The position numbers were made by a program, and so were the translations under genes. From Burkholderia guangdongensis (GTDB lineage Bacteria > Pseudomonadota > Gammaproteobacteria > Burkholderiales > Burkholderiaceae), in assembly GCF_013403875.1 (NCBI RefSeq), contig NZ_JACBNX010000020.1, forward strand, positions 62,001-126,000: a stretch of DNA of 64,000 bases, read 5' to 3'. Below the pieces are notes generated by a model, which was not told where the DNA came from, did no database searches, and saw nothing but the letters and a program-made list of their open reading frames with translations. The first letter of the stretch is position 1, and the number at the start of each line of letters is the position of its first letter. Shown one piece after another: positions 8,828-16,569 of the stretch.

Positions 8828-9795
8828 CACAAGTCGTCGTGACAGGAGCGAATGGCTTCGTCGGGCGCGCGCTGTGCCGCGTGCTGCTGAATAACGGCCA
8901 TCAGGTTGCCGGGCTGGTCCGCCGATCCGGCGCGTGTCCGACGGGCGTCGCCGAATGGGTCGACGCGAAGCCCGATTTCGCCGGGGTGGATGCCTGCTGG
9001 CGGGCCGCGCCGGGCGACGTCGAGTGCGTCGTGCATCTCGCCGCGCGCGTGCATGTGATGAACGAGGCGGCAAGCGAAGCCGCGCAGCGCGCGTTCGACG
9101 CCACCAATATCGACGCGACGCTGCGCGTTGCACGCGCCGCGCATCGAAACGGCGCGCGCCGCTTCGTCTACGTGAGCAGCATCAAGGCCGTGGCGGAAAG
9201 TGACGGCGGCCGGCCGCTCGACGAGGACACGCCGGCGCGCCCCGAGGACGCGTACGGCCGTTCGAAGCGAGACGCCGAGCAAGCGTTGAAGCAATTCGGC
9301 GACGAAACCGGCCTGGATATCGTGATCGTCCGTCCGCCGCTCGTCTATGGTCCCGACGTGCGCGCGAACTTCCTGCGCATGATGAACGCGGTCGCACGCG
9401 GCATGCCGCTGCCGTTCGGCGCGATATCGTCGCGCCGCAGTCTCCTCTACGTCGGCAACCTCGCGGACGCGCTGTTGCATTGCGCAACCGATCCCCGTGC
9501 CGCTGGCGGCTGTTTCCATGTCGCGGATGACGATCCGCCGTCCGTCACCGAGCTGCTGCGAATGATCGGCGATGCCCTGGGCCGTCCTGCGCGGCTTTTA
9601 CCGGTGCCGGGCGGTGTGTTGCGCCTGCTCGGCAAACTGACCGGACGCGGCCCGCAAATCGACCGCCTGACCGGCAGCCTGCAAGTGGATACGGGGCGCC
9701 TGAAGCGCAGCCTCGACTGGAAGCCGCCGTTCACGACCCGGCAGGGCCTTGCGGCGACGGCAAACTGGTATCGGTCGCGCGATACGCGACAATGA
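8824..9795 (+). CDS. wbiG: NAD-dependent sugar epimerase/reductase (WbiG-like)
   Basis: A 323-aa extended SDR. The N-terminal motif GANGFVG binds NAD(P), the segment VVHLAARVHVMNE is characteristic of the WbpV/WbiG subgroup, and YGRSK gives the catalytic Tyr and Lys. GTG 8824 overlaps the preceding stop (GTGA) and has GGAAG five bases upstream; GTG 8818 is an alternative. Relatives act with a WbpM-type dehydratase to make amino-deoxy sugars such as UDP-QuiNAc or UDP-FucNAc for O-antigen. That dehydratase is present two genes downstream, which supports this pathway. Its stop overlaps the next start (ATGA). The symbol is by position and family. Confidence 0.8.
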   Translation: MTQVVVTGANGFVGRALCRVLLNNGHQVAGLVRRSGACPTGVAEWVDAKPDFAGVDACWRAAPGDVECVVHLAARVHVMNEAASEAAQRAFDATNIDATLRVARAAHRNGARRFVYVSSIKAVAESDGGRPLDEDTPARPEDAYGRSKRDAEQALKQFGDETGLDIVIVRPPLVYGPDVRANFLRMMNAVARGMPLPFGAISSRRSLLYVGNLADALLHCATDPRAAGGCFHVADDDPPSVTELLRMIGDALGRPARLLPVPGGVLRLLGKLTGRGPQIDRLTGSLQVDTGRLKRSLDWKPPFTTRQGLAATANWYRSRDTRQ

Positions 9796-10817
9796 CCGCC
9801 ATGAACATTGCACATTCGACATGGCTCGCGGTGGCGGCGGTGGGGCTCGTGGCTGCCATCGCGTCGACCGCGATTCTGCGCGCGTTGCTGGCCACCGGCC
9901 TCGCGTGGCGGCTCGCAACCGATATCCCCAACGATCGTTCGCTGCATTCCCTGCCGACGCCGCGCGTGGGCGGCTGGGGCATCGTTCCGGTGGTCGTCGC
10001 GTCGATACTGGGGCTGTCGCCGCATTTATGGCTGATCGCGGCGGCGGCGGCGGGACTTGCGCTGATGTCGCAGATCGACGACCGTCGCGGCTTGCCGGCC
10101 CGCGTCCGCTTCGCCGCTCATCTCGTCGCGGTCGTTGCGCTATTGGTCGCGTATCCGGCCGCGGCGCCGTGGTGGCTGCTTGTCGGCGTCGGCTTCCTGA
10201 TGCTCTGGTTGATCAACCTGTACAACTTCATGGACGGCGCCGACGGCCTCGCCGGCGGCATGGCCTTGTTCGGCTTCGGCGCGTATGCGGCGGCGGCGCT
10301 GATCGGCACGCATTCATCGGATGATTTGGCGTTCGCGGGCGCGGCGGTTTCAGGTGCCGCGCTCGGTTTTCTTCTGCTGAATTTCCATCCGGCGCGGCTA
10401 TTTCTGGGCGATGCCGGCTCGATTCCGCTCGGTTTTCTGGCCGGCGCCCTTGGCTACTGGGGATGGCACGGTGACGTGTGGCCGCTGTGGTTTCCCGCGA
10501 TGGTGTTTGCGCCCTTTATCGCGGACGCATCTGTAACACTCTTGAGACGTTTGTTACGCGGCGAAAAGTTCTGGCAGGCACACCGGGAGCATTATTATCA
10601 GCGCATGGTGCGGTCCGGTATCGGGCATGCACGGACCGCACTGTGGTGGTATGGGCTCATGCTTCTCGGCATAATGCTTGCCTTGTGGGCACTGGGCCGT
10701 CCCGCTTCTCAGCAGTGGATTCTGTTTTTCGCATGGTATGGCGCCCTCGCGTGTATCGGGGGCGCGATCGACGTGCGCTGGCGCCGAATTCAAGCGGCCA
10801 CTAAAAATATATCTTGA
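9792..10817 (+). CDS. wbiH: UDP-GlcNAc(-like):undecaprenyl-phosphate sugar-1-phosphate transferase (WbpL/WecA family)
   Basis: A 341-aa polytopic membrane protein of the MraY/WecA family with about ten helices. Motifs in order are SQIDDRRGLP (Asp-Asp, Mg binding), LYNFMDGADGLAGG, LFLGDAGSIPLGF, and the cytoplasmic basic loop HREHYYQRMVRSG near the C-terminus. It transfers a HexNAc-1-phosphate to undecaprenyl phosphate and so starts O-antigen assembly on the inner membrane. ATG 9792 overlaps the stop of the epimerase by 4 bases. The preferred substrate (GlcNAc, QuiNAc or FucNAc) cannot be told from the sequence. The neighbouring WbpM-type dehydratase and epimerase make an unusual HexNAc likely. 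Confidence 0.85.
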   Translation: MTAMNIAHSTWLAVAAVGLVAAIASTAILRALLATGLAWRLATDIPNDRSLHSLPTPRVGGWGIVPVVVASILGLSPHLWLIAAAAAGLALMSQIDDRRGLPARVRFAAHLVAVVALLVAYPAAAPWWLLVGVGFLMLWLINLYNFMDGADGLAGGMALFGFGAYAAAALIGTHSSDDLAFAGAAVSGAALGFLLLNFHPARLFLGDAGSIPLGFLAGALGYWGWHGDVWPLWFPAMVFAPFIADASVTLLRRLLRGEKFWQAHREHYYQRMVRSGIGHARTALWWYGLMLLGIMLALWALGRPASQQWILFFAWYGALACIGGAIDVRWRRIQAATKNIS

Positions 10818-10830
10818 GGGTTTCCCGTCG

Positions 10831-12711
10831 ATGTTGCGATCCAAAGCATCATGGCTGTCGCTGGGCGCATTTCTATTCGACCTGCTGGCAGTCGTTGCCG
10901 CTTGGCTGCTCGCCTATCTGATCCGCTTCAACGGCAGCATTCCGCACGACTTCCTGCGCGGCGCGCTGACCGCGCTCACGTGGGCGCTGCCCGTGTACGC
11001 GCTGATGTTCCACGCGTTCGGCCTTTACCGCGGCCTCTGGGTGTTCGCGAGCCTGCCCGATCTGATGCGGATCTCGAAATCGGTCGCCGGCGGTGCGGTG
11101 ATCGTGATGATCGGCGCGGTGATGTTCCAGCCGCATCCGATCGTTCCGCGCTCGGTGCTGCTGCTGTCGCCGATGCTGCTGTTCCTGATCATGGGCGGCG
11201 CGCGTGCGCTGTATCGCTCGACGAAGGAGTTCTATCTGTACGGCGGCCTCGTCGGCCAGGGCCGGCCGGTGCTCGTGCTCGGCGCGGGCTCGGCCGGCGC
11301 GAGCCTCGCGCGTGAACTGTCGCGCTCCGGCGAATGGCGTCTCGTCGGCCTGCTCGACGACGACGTTGCCAAGCACGGCCGCGAGATCTACGGCTACAAG
11401 GTGCTCGGTTCGATCGGCGACATCGCGCACTGGACCGACATGCTGAAGGTCGAATGCGTGATCATCGCGATTCCGTCCGCTTCGGTCGAGGTGCAGCGCC
11501 GCGTCGCGACGCTGTGCGTGCGCGCCGGCGTGAAGGCGATGGTGCTGCCGTCGCTGACCGCGCTGATGCCGGGGCAGGGCTTCCTGTCGCAGGTGCGCCA
11601 GATCGACCTCGAGGATCTGCTCGGCCGCGATGCGGTGACGATCGACACACCGCACGTCGAAGCGCTGTTGCGCGGCCGCGTGGTGATGGTGACGGGCGCG
11701 GGTGGTTCGATCGGCTCCGAGCTGTGCCGGCAGATCCTGCGTTTCGCTCCGGCGCAGCTGATTGCGTTCGACATTTCCGAATATGCGATCTACCGGCTGA
11801 CCGAAGAGCTGCGCGAGCGCTTTTCCGATCAGCCGGTCGTGCCGATCATCGGCGATGCGAAGGATTCGCTGCTGCTCGATCAGGTGATGTCGCGCCATGC
11901 GCCGCACATCGTGTTCCACGCGGCCGCGTACAAGCACGTGCCGCTGATGGAGGAGCACAACGCGTGGCAGGCGCTGCGCAACAACGTGCTCGGCACGTAC
12001 CGCGTCGCGCGCGCGGCGATCCGCCACGACGTGCGTCACTTCGTGCTGATCTCGACCGACAAGGCGGTGAATCCGACGAACGTGATGGGCGCGAGCAAGC
12101 GGCTCGCGGAGATGGCGTGCCAGGCGCTGCAGCAGACGAGCGAGCGCACGCAGTTCGAAACCGTGCGCTTTGGCAACGTGCTCGGCAGCGCGGGCAGCGT
12201 GATTCCGAAGTTCCAGCAGCAGATCGCGAAGGGCGGGCCGGTGACGGTCACGCATCCGGAGATCACGCGCTTCTTCATGACGATTCCGGAGGCATCGCAA
12301 CTCGTGCTGCAGGCGTCGAGCATGGGGCACGGTGGCGAGATCTTCATTCTCGACATGGGGCAGCCGGTGAAGATCGTCGATCTCGCGTGCGACCTGATTC
12401 GCCTGTACGGCTTCACCGAAGAGCAGATCCGGATCGAGTTCACCGGGCTGCGTCCGGGCGAGAAGCTCTACGAAGAACTGCTCGCCGACGACGAGACGAC
12501 GACGCGCACGCCGCACCCGAAGCTGCGGATCGCGAAGGCGCGCGAGGTGCCGGACCATCTGCTCGACGATCTGCTGCCGTGGCTGATGCAGCATCGCGTG
12601 CTGACCGACGACGAAGTGCGGCGCGATCTGCGGCGCTGGGTGCCGGAATACCAGTCGCCGGCCGCGCCGAAGCTGCAGAGCATGCCGATGCGGGTGGTGT
12701 CGAACGGGTGA
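10831..12711 (+). CDS. wbiI: WbpM-family UDP-HexNAc 4,6-dehydratase (membrane-anchored)
   Basis: A 626-aa protein of the usual length for WbpM. Residues 1-130 contain four transmembrane helices. A first Rossmann domain starts at VLVLGAGSAGASLAREL (about 148), and the catalytic SDR domain at VTGAGGSIGSELCRQIL (about 287). The active-site segment STDKAVNPTNVMGASKR (about 407) has Met where most SDRs have Tyr, as in WbpM-type large dehydratases. It converts UDP-GlcNAc to the 4-keto-6-deoxy intermediate for O-antigen sugars. ATG 10831 follows TTGAGGG; an upstream in-frame extension overlaps the previous gene and is not credible. Last gene of the operon begun at 7985. Confidence 0.9.
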   Translation: MLRSKASWLSLGAFLFDLLAVVAAWLLAYLIRFNGSIPHDFLRGALTALTWALPVYALMFHAFGLYRGLWVFASLPDLMRISKSVAGGAVIVMIGAVMFQPHPIVPRSVLLLSPMLLFLIMGGARALYRSTKEFYLYGGLVGQGRPVLVLGAGSAGASLARELSRSGEWRLVGLLDDDVAKHGREIYGYKVLGSIGDIAHWTDMLKVECVIIAIPSASVEVQRRVATLCVRAGVKAMVLPSLTALMPGQGFLSQVRQIDLEDLLGRDAVTIDTPHVEALLRGRVVMVTGAGGSIGSELCRQILRFAPAQLIAFDISEYAIYRLTEELRERFSDQPVVPIIGDAKDSLLLDQVMSRHAPHIVFHAAAYKHVPLMEEHNAWQALRNNVLGTYRVARAAIRHDVRHFVLISTDKAVNPTNVMGASKRLAEMACQALQQTSERTQFETVRFGNVLGSAGSVIPKFQQQIAKGGPVTVTHPEITRFFMTIPEASQLVLQASSMGHGGEIFILDMGQPVKIVDLACDLIRLYGFTEEQIRIEFTGLRPGEKLYEELLADDETTTRTPHPKLRIAKAREVPDHLLDDLLPWLMQHRVLTDDEVRRDLRRWVPEYQSPAAPKLQSMPMRVVSNG

Positions 12712-12801
12712 CCGGTTCGGCCGCGCGGCACATCGGTTCACGTCGCTTGCCTTGGTATTCTGATTGATATACGATGCCGATATCATATATCGAGAGATGT
12801 C

Positions 12802-13020
12802 ATGAGCCGAATTCTGGTTGACCTACCGGACGCGCAGGTTCAAGCCTTGGCGGTCTTGGTCGAGGCTGAGCGCCGCCCACGCGCGGCGGTGATCCGCGAC
12901 GCGATTGACGCGTACATCGCGCAACGCACGCGTGCGCTTGGCACTGACGTGTTCGGCCTGTGGAAAGGCCGGCGGGTCGACGGCCTTGCGTATCAAGAGG
13001 AGTTGCGCGGGGAATGGTGA
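12802..13020 (+). CDS. Ribbon-helix-helix antitoxin (VapB-type)
   Basis: A 72-aa protein. MSRILVDLP followed by helices spanning 10-43 fits a CopG/ribbon-helix-helix DNA-binding fold. The acidic C-terminal tail (LAYQEELRGEW) is where such antitoxins wrap the toxin. Its last codons overlap the ATG of the PIN-domain gene, giving translational coupling. The A/T-rich partly symmetric sequence just upstream (around 12768-12795, ATATACG and GATATCATATATC) is a plausible autoregulatory operator. It would neutralise the downstream RNase and repress the pair. The family call rests on fold-like sequence and pairing. Confidence 0.8.
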   Translation: MSRILVDLPDAQVQALAVLVEAERRPRAAVIRDAIDAYIAQRTRALGTDVFGLWKGRRVDGLAYQEELRGEW

Positions 13021-13379
13021 ACGCGTTGTTTGATACGAATGTCCTGATCGATTACCTGAACGGCATCGAAGCCGCGAAAGCTGAGCTTGATCGCTACACC
13101 ACACGCGCGATCAGTGCGATTACATGGATGGAGGTCCTGGTCGGCACAGCGCCCGCTGACGACGCCGCAATCCGTGCGTGGCTGAAGTCGTTCAGTGTGA
13201 TCGACCTCGATGCGGCGATCGCCGAGCGGGCGGTGGAGATTCGCAAGACGAAACGCATCCGCCTACCCGACGCAATCGTATGGGCGAGTGCGCAAGTCAA
13301 CGGCCTGTTGCTCGTGTCGCGCAACACGAAGGATTTTCCTGCCGATGAGCCCGGTGTACGCGTGCCGTACACGCTCTAA
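13014..13379 (+). CDS. PIN-domain ribonuclease toxin (VapC-type)
   Basis: A 121-aa single PIN domain. The four acidic metal-binding residues are all visible: Asp7 in LFDTNVLID, Glu40 in TWMEVLVG, Asp86 in RLPDAIVWASA and Asp107 in SRNTKDF. VapC toxins cleave tRNA or rRNA and arrest translation when their antitoxin is lost. ATG 13014 overlaps the antitoxin stop and has GGGG just upstream, so this is a standard type II operon. It separates the O-antigen operon from a convergent WecA-like gene. The intact catalytic set suggests an active toxin. Confidence 0.85.
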   Translation: MVNALFDTNVLIDYLNGIEAAKAELDRYTTRAISAITWMEVLVGTAPADDAAIRAWLKSFSVIDLDAAIAERAVEIRKTKRIRLPDAIVWASAQVNGLLLVSRNTKDFPADEPGVRVPYTL

Positions 13380-13391
13380 ACAAGCGACGCC

Positions 13392-14510
13392 TCAGCGCCC
13401 CCGCCGATCCTTCCTCACCACCAGCCACCTCGGCACCTTGAATCGCACGATGCTGATATAAAGCCACACATACGTGAGCGCAAACAGCACGACGAACGCG
13501 AACAGATGCACGGTATGCCGCCAGAACAGCGTCGCCGGGATCACCGCCACAAGGCACAGCAACCACAGATAAGGTGACGTCAGCGAGTTCCGCCGCGTCA
13601 GATCGTGCGCGACCTTCGTGCCGACCGCCCAGCGCATCAGCCGCTTGTACACGAGCATGTGCAGATGCACGCCATCGGGAATCCCGGGCGACATCCCGCG
13701 AATGAACTTCTTCCGGTAGATCGAGAAGCAGGTCTCGAAGATCGGGTACATGAACAGCAGCACCGGATACCACGCGGACACCTCGCGATGCCGCATCACG
13801 AGCAGGATCGACAGCTCGGCGAGCATGAAGCCGATAAAGTACGCGCCGCCGTCGCCGAGAAAGATCAGCCCCGCCGGGAAGTTCCACACGAAGAAGCCGA
13901 GCACCGCGCCCATCATGATCAGCGAGCCCGACAGCACGACCGGCTCGCCGACCTGGAACGCGACGTACGCGAGCGACGCGAACATCATGAAGCTGACCAT
14001 CGACGCGAGGCCGTTGAAGCCGTCGACGATGTTGACCGCGTTCGCGAGCGCGGCGACCGCGAGCACGGTCACGAATGCGGAGATCGCCTTGTAGGTGAGC
14101 AGGAAGTCGAGCGGCGGCACGCTGATGCGCGTGACCGCGATGTCCAACACCCAGAACGCGAGCGCCGCGGCGCCCATCGTGCACAGCAGCCGCGCGCGCG
14201 GCGACACGCGCTTCGTCAGATCCTCGACGAGCCCCGACAGGAACGCCGGCGCACCGCAGCCGACGAGCCCGAGCACGCTGCCGGCGATCGTCGGATAGCG
14301 TCGCGACAGCAGCAGCGCCGACACGATGATCCCCGCGAGAATTCCGATCCCGCCGACGCGCGGCACGGGCCGCACGTGAAACTTCTGCACGCCGGCCAGA
14401 TCGCTGTCGATCGAGAATTTCTCATGGAGATGCGCGTAGCGGACGATGAACAGCGTGATGAGCAGGGAGACGATGAAGCCGGACGCGAAGCTGAGCATGG
14501 GCTTGCCCAA
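13392..14510 (-). CDS. Second MraY/WecA-like glycosyltransferase 4 family protein
   Basis: A 372-aa protein with 10-11 transmembrane helices. Family motifs are RPVPRVGGIG near the N-terminus, GLVEDLTKR, NAVNIVDGFNGLAS, IFLGDGGAYFIGF and the cytoplasmic loop PDGVHLHMLVYKRLMR. The GGAY version of the fourth motif differs from the GDAGS in the wbiH-like protein, placing it in another subgroup. It probably transfers a sugar-1-phosphate to a polyprenyl phosphate and could start a second glycan. A start at 14498 (MLSFAS) is also possible. It faces the VapBC-type pair and is transcribed alone. Confidence 0.8.
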   Translation of the reverse strand: MGKPMLSFASGFIVSLLITLFIVRYAHLHEKFSIDSDLAGVQKFHVRPVPRVGGIGILAGIIVSALLLSRRYPTIAGSVLGLVGCGAPAFLSGLVEDLTKRVSPRARLLCTMGAAALAFWVLDIAVTRISVPPLDFLLTYKAISAFVTVLAVAALANAVNIVDGFNGLASMVSFMMFASLAYVAFQVGEPVVLSGSLIMMGAVLGFFVWNFPAGLIFLGDGGAYFIGFMLAELSILLVMRHREVSAWYPVLLFMYPIFETCFSIYRKKFIRGMSPGIPDGVHLHMLVYKRLMRWAVGTKVAHDLTRRNSLTSPYLWLLCLVAVIPATLFWRHTVHLFAFVVLFALTYVWLYISIVRFKVPRWLVVRKDRRGR

Positions 14511-14581
14511 AAAATTGACAGCGAATTATACAAAAACCCGGCGCCCGCCCCGGCGGCGGGAAGCCGCGCGTACAGGCCGAT

Positions 14582-15490
14582 TCAGCGGTCGGCCGGCGCG
14601 GGATCGTCCGGGTGCTGCCGGAGCGCTTCGTCGGTCACGTAGCGCAGGAACACTTCGACCGCGCGCGGCACCAGCCTGCGCGCGAGCAGGTACGCGTACA
14701 GCGCGCCGTCGTGCAGCCGATGGCCTGGCAGCACGCGCACGAGCTTGCCGCGCGCGACGCCCGCGTCGCCCATCCGCATGCTCGCGACCGTGATCCCGTA
14801 GCCGCGCACGGCCATGTCGAGCCGCGTCTCGGCGGGCGTCGACGCGAGCGGCCCGTTCAGCGTCATCCTGCTCGGCGCGCCGTGTTCGTCGAACAGCGTC
14901 CAGCTGTTCTCGCCGAGCCGCGTGAGGCACGGCCAGTCGAGCAGGTCGTCCGGCGTGCGGGGCGCGTGGCCCGTGCGGAACAGCGCGGGCGACGCATACA
15001 GCGCCTGGCGGATCGTGCACAGGCGGCGCGTGACGAGCGAGTGGCTGGAGACCTCGTCGCGGTGATGGCTGACGAACAGATCGACGTGGCCTTCGACGAG
15101 ATTCGGCACGCGCGCGGTCGCCTCGATCTCGAATTGCACGTCGAATCCTTCGTCGATCATCCGCGCGATCGCCGGATTGAACATGTGGCGCACGACCTCG
15201 AGCGGCGCCGCGGCGCGCACCGTGCCGCTCGCGCGGCCGTTGTCGGCCATCAGCGCGCGCTCGGCCTCGCGGATGCTGTCGAAATGCCGCGCGACCTGCA
15301 CGTAGAGCCGCTCGCCGGCCTCGGTGAGCTGGACCTTCGGCGCGCGGTCGAACAGCCGCAGCGCGAGATGCTCCTCGAGGCGCGACACCGCGCGGCTCAC
15401 GCTCGACGCCTGCTGGCCGAGCCGCTTGGCGGCGCGGCCGAAACTGAGCGTCTCGGCGACGATCACGAAGACGTAGTATTCGTTCCACAT
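14582..15490 (-). CDS. LysR-family transcriptional regulator
   Basis: A 302-aa LysR-type regulator. Residues 1-60 contain the winged HTH (SFGRAAKRLGQQASSVSRAV as recognition region), and the rest is the periplasmic-binding-protein-like effector domain. ATG 15490 gives MWNEYYVF, the natural LysR beginning; the frame stays open far upstream but that part is only the antisense of the next gene. It is divergent from the hydroxyacyl-CoA dehydrogenase gene with about 105 bp between, the classic arrangement for a LysR regulator controlling its neighbour. The effector is unknown. Confidence 0.9.
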   Translation of the reverse strand: MWNEYYVFVIVAETLSFGRAAKRLGQQASSVSRAVSRLEEHLALRLFDRAPKVQLTEAGERLYVQVARHFDSIREAERALMADNGRASGTVRAAAPLEVVRHMFNPAIARMIDEGFDVQFEIEATARVPNLVEGHVDLFVSHHRDEVSSHSLVTRRLCTIRQALYASPALFRTGHAPRTPDDLLDWPCLTRLGENSWTLFDEHGAPSRMTLNGPLASTPAETRLDMAVRGYGITVASMRMGDAGVARGKLVRVLPGHRLHDGALYAYLLARRLVPRAVEVFLRYVTDEALRQHPDDPAPADR

Positions 15491-15595
15491 GACCTGCCTT
15501 GCATTTATGCAAACCTGCATTGTCCGAAGATCCGGCGACAGCGGTGCATCCGGGGCGAATAATGAGCCCATTCCACATTTCGCAGGAGACACGCC

Positions 15596-16483
15596 ATGGC
15601 ATTCACGCTTCCCGAGAACATCGCCACTCGTCCGATCGCGGTCGTCGGCGCGGGCACGCTTGGCCGCCGGATCGCGCTGATGCTCGCGACGCAGGGCGCG
15701 GAAGTCCGGCTCGTCGATCCCAGCGCGGACGCGCGCGCGGCGGGCGCCGCGTACGTCGCGGAGCAGCTTGCGAGGGTACTCGCGACGCTGCCGGCCGGCA
15801 AGCCGGGGCGCGTGGTGGCGCACGCCGACCTCGCCGAGGGCGTCGCCGACGCGTGGCTCGTCGTCGAATCGGTTCCCGAGCGTCTCGACCTGAAGATCGA
15901 CACGTTCGCGCAGCTCGACGCGCTCGCGCCGGCCGACGCGATCCTCGCGAGCAATTCGTCGTCGTATCCGACGAGCCAGGTCATCGGCAAGGTCGCGCGT
16001 CCGGAGCGCGTGCTCAATACGCATTACATGATGCCGCCCGCCGCGCGCGCGGTGGAGCTGATGTCGTGCGGCCGCACCGACGAGCGCGTGATTGCGCTGC
16101 TCGCGGACACGTTGCCGCACTACGGACTGACGCCGTACGTCGTGCAGCGCGAGAGCGTCGGCTTCATCTACAACCGGATCTGGGCGGCGATCAAGCGCGA
16201 GGCGCTGGCGGTGGTCGCCGAGGGGGTCGCGACGCCGGAAGTCGTCGACGCGATCTACACGCAGACCAACGGCGGCAAGTCCGGGCCGTTCCGCCGGATG
16301 GACGCGGTCGGCCTCGACATCGTGCTGAGCATCGAGGAGCATTACGCGCAGGTGCGTCCGGGACTGCCGGAGGGGCCGCGCGATCTGTTGAAGCGCATGA
16401 TCGCCGAAGGGCGACTCGGCGCGAAGAGCGGGAGCGGTTTCTACGACGATTATGCGCCGCGCGGCGAAGAAGCGAAATCGTGA
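15596..16483 (+). CDS. 3-hydroxyacyl-CoA dehydrogenase family protein
   Basis: A 295-aa protein with an N-terminal NAD-binding Rossmann fold (IAVVGAGTLGRRIALM, then VRLVDPS), the segment ADAWLVVESVPERLDLK, ILASNSSSYPTS, and the family motif LNTHYMMPP in place of the usual HFFNP-type sequence. The C-terminal helical domain starts with SVGFIYNRIWAAIKREAL. It oxidises a 3-hydroxyacyl-CoA or related hydroxy acid with NAD. The altered His-containing motif suggests a substrate other than fatty-acyl-CoA. It is likely controlled by the divergent LysR gene and followed by an MFS transporter that may import the substrate. Confidence 0.85.
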   Translation: MAFTLPENIATRPIAVVGAGTLGRRIALMLATQGAEVRLVDPSADARAAGAAYVAEQLARVLATLPAGKPGRVVAHADLAEGVADAWLVVESVPERLDLKIDTFAQLDALAPADAILASNSSSYPTSQVIGKVARPERVLNTHYMMPPAARAVELMSCGRTDERVIALLADTLPHYGLTPYVVQRESVGFIYNRIWAAIKREALAVVAEGVATPEVVDAIYTQTNGGKSGPFRRMDAVGLDIVLSIEEHYAQVRPGLPEGPRDLLKRMIAEGRLGAKSGSGFYDDYAPRGEEAKS

Positions 16484-16569
16484 GCGCTTGCGACGCGGGC
16501 GCGCGGCTTGGACGCGTGCCGCCGTGTTGTTAGTATAGCGGGCTCGAATTTTCCGATCGCGTCGTCACC

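Noticed and set aside
13605..14642. 345-aa plus-strand open frame opposite the second WecA-like gene
   Set aside because: Its Arg/His/Glu-rich composition is typical of antisense of GC-rich membrane protein genes.
15491..16342. N-terminal extension of the LysR frame
   Set aside because: It lies antisense to the hydroxyacyl-CoA dehydrogenase gene and has no domain; LysR proteins begin at the HTH.
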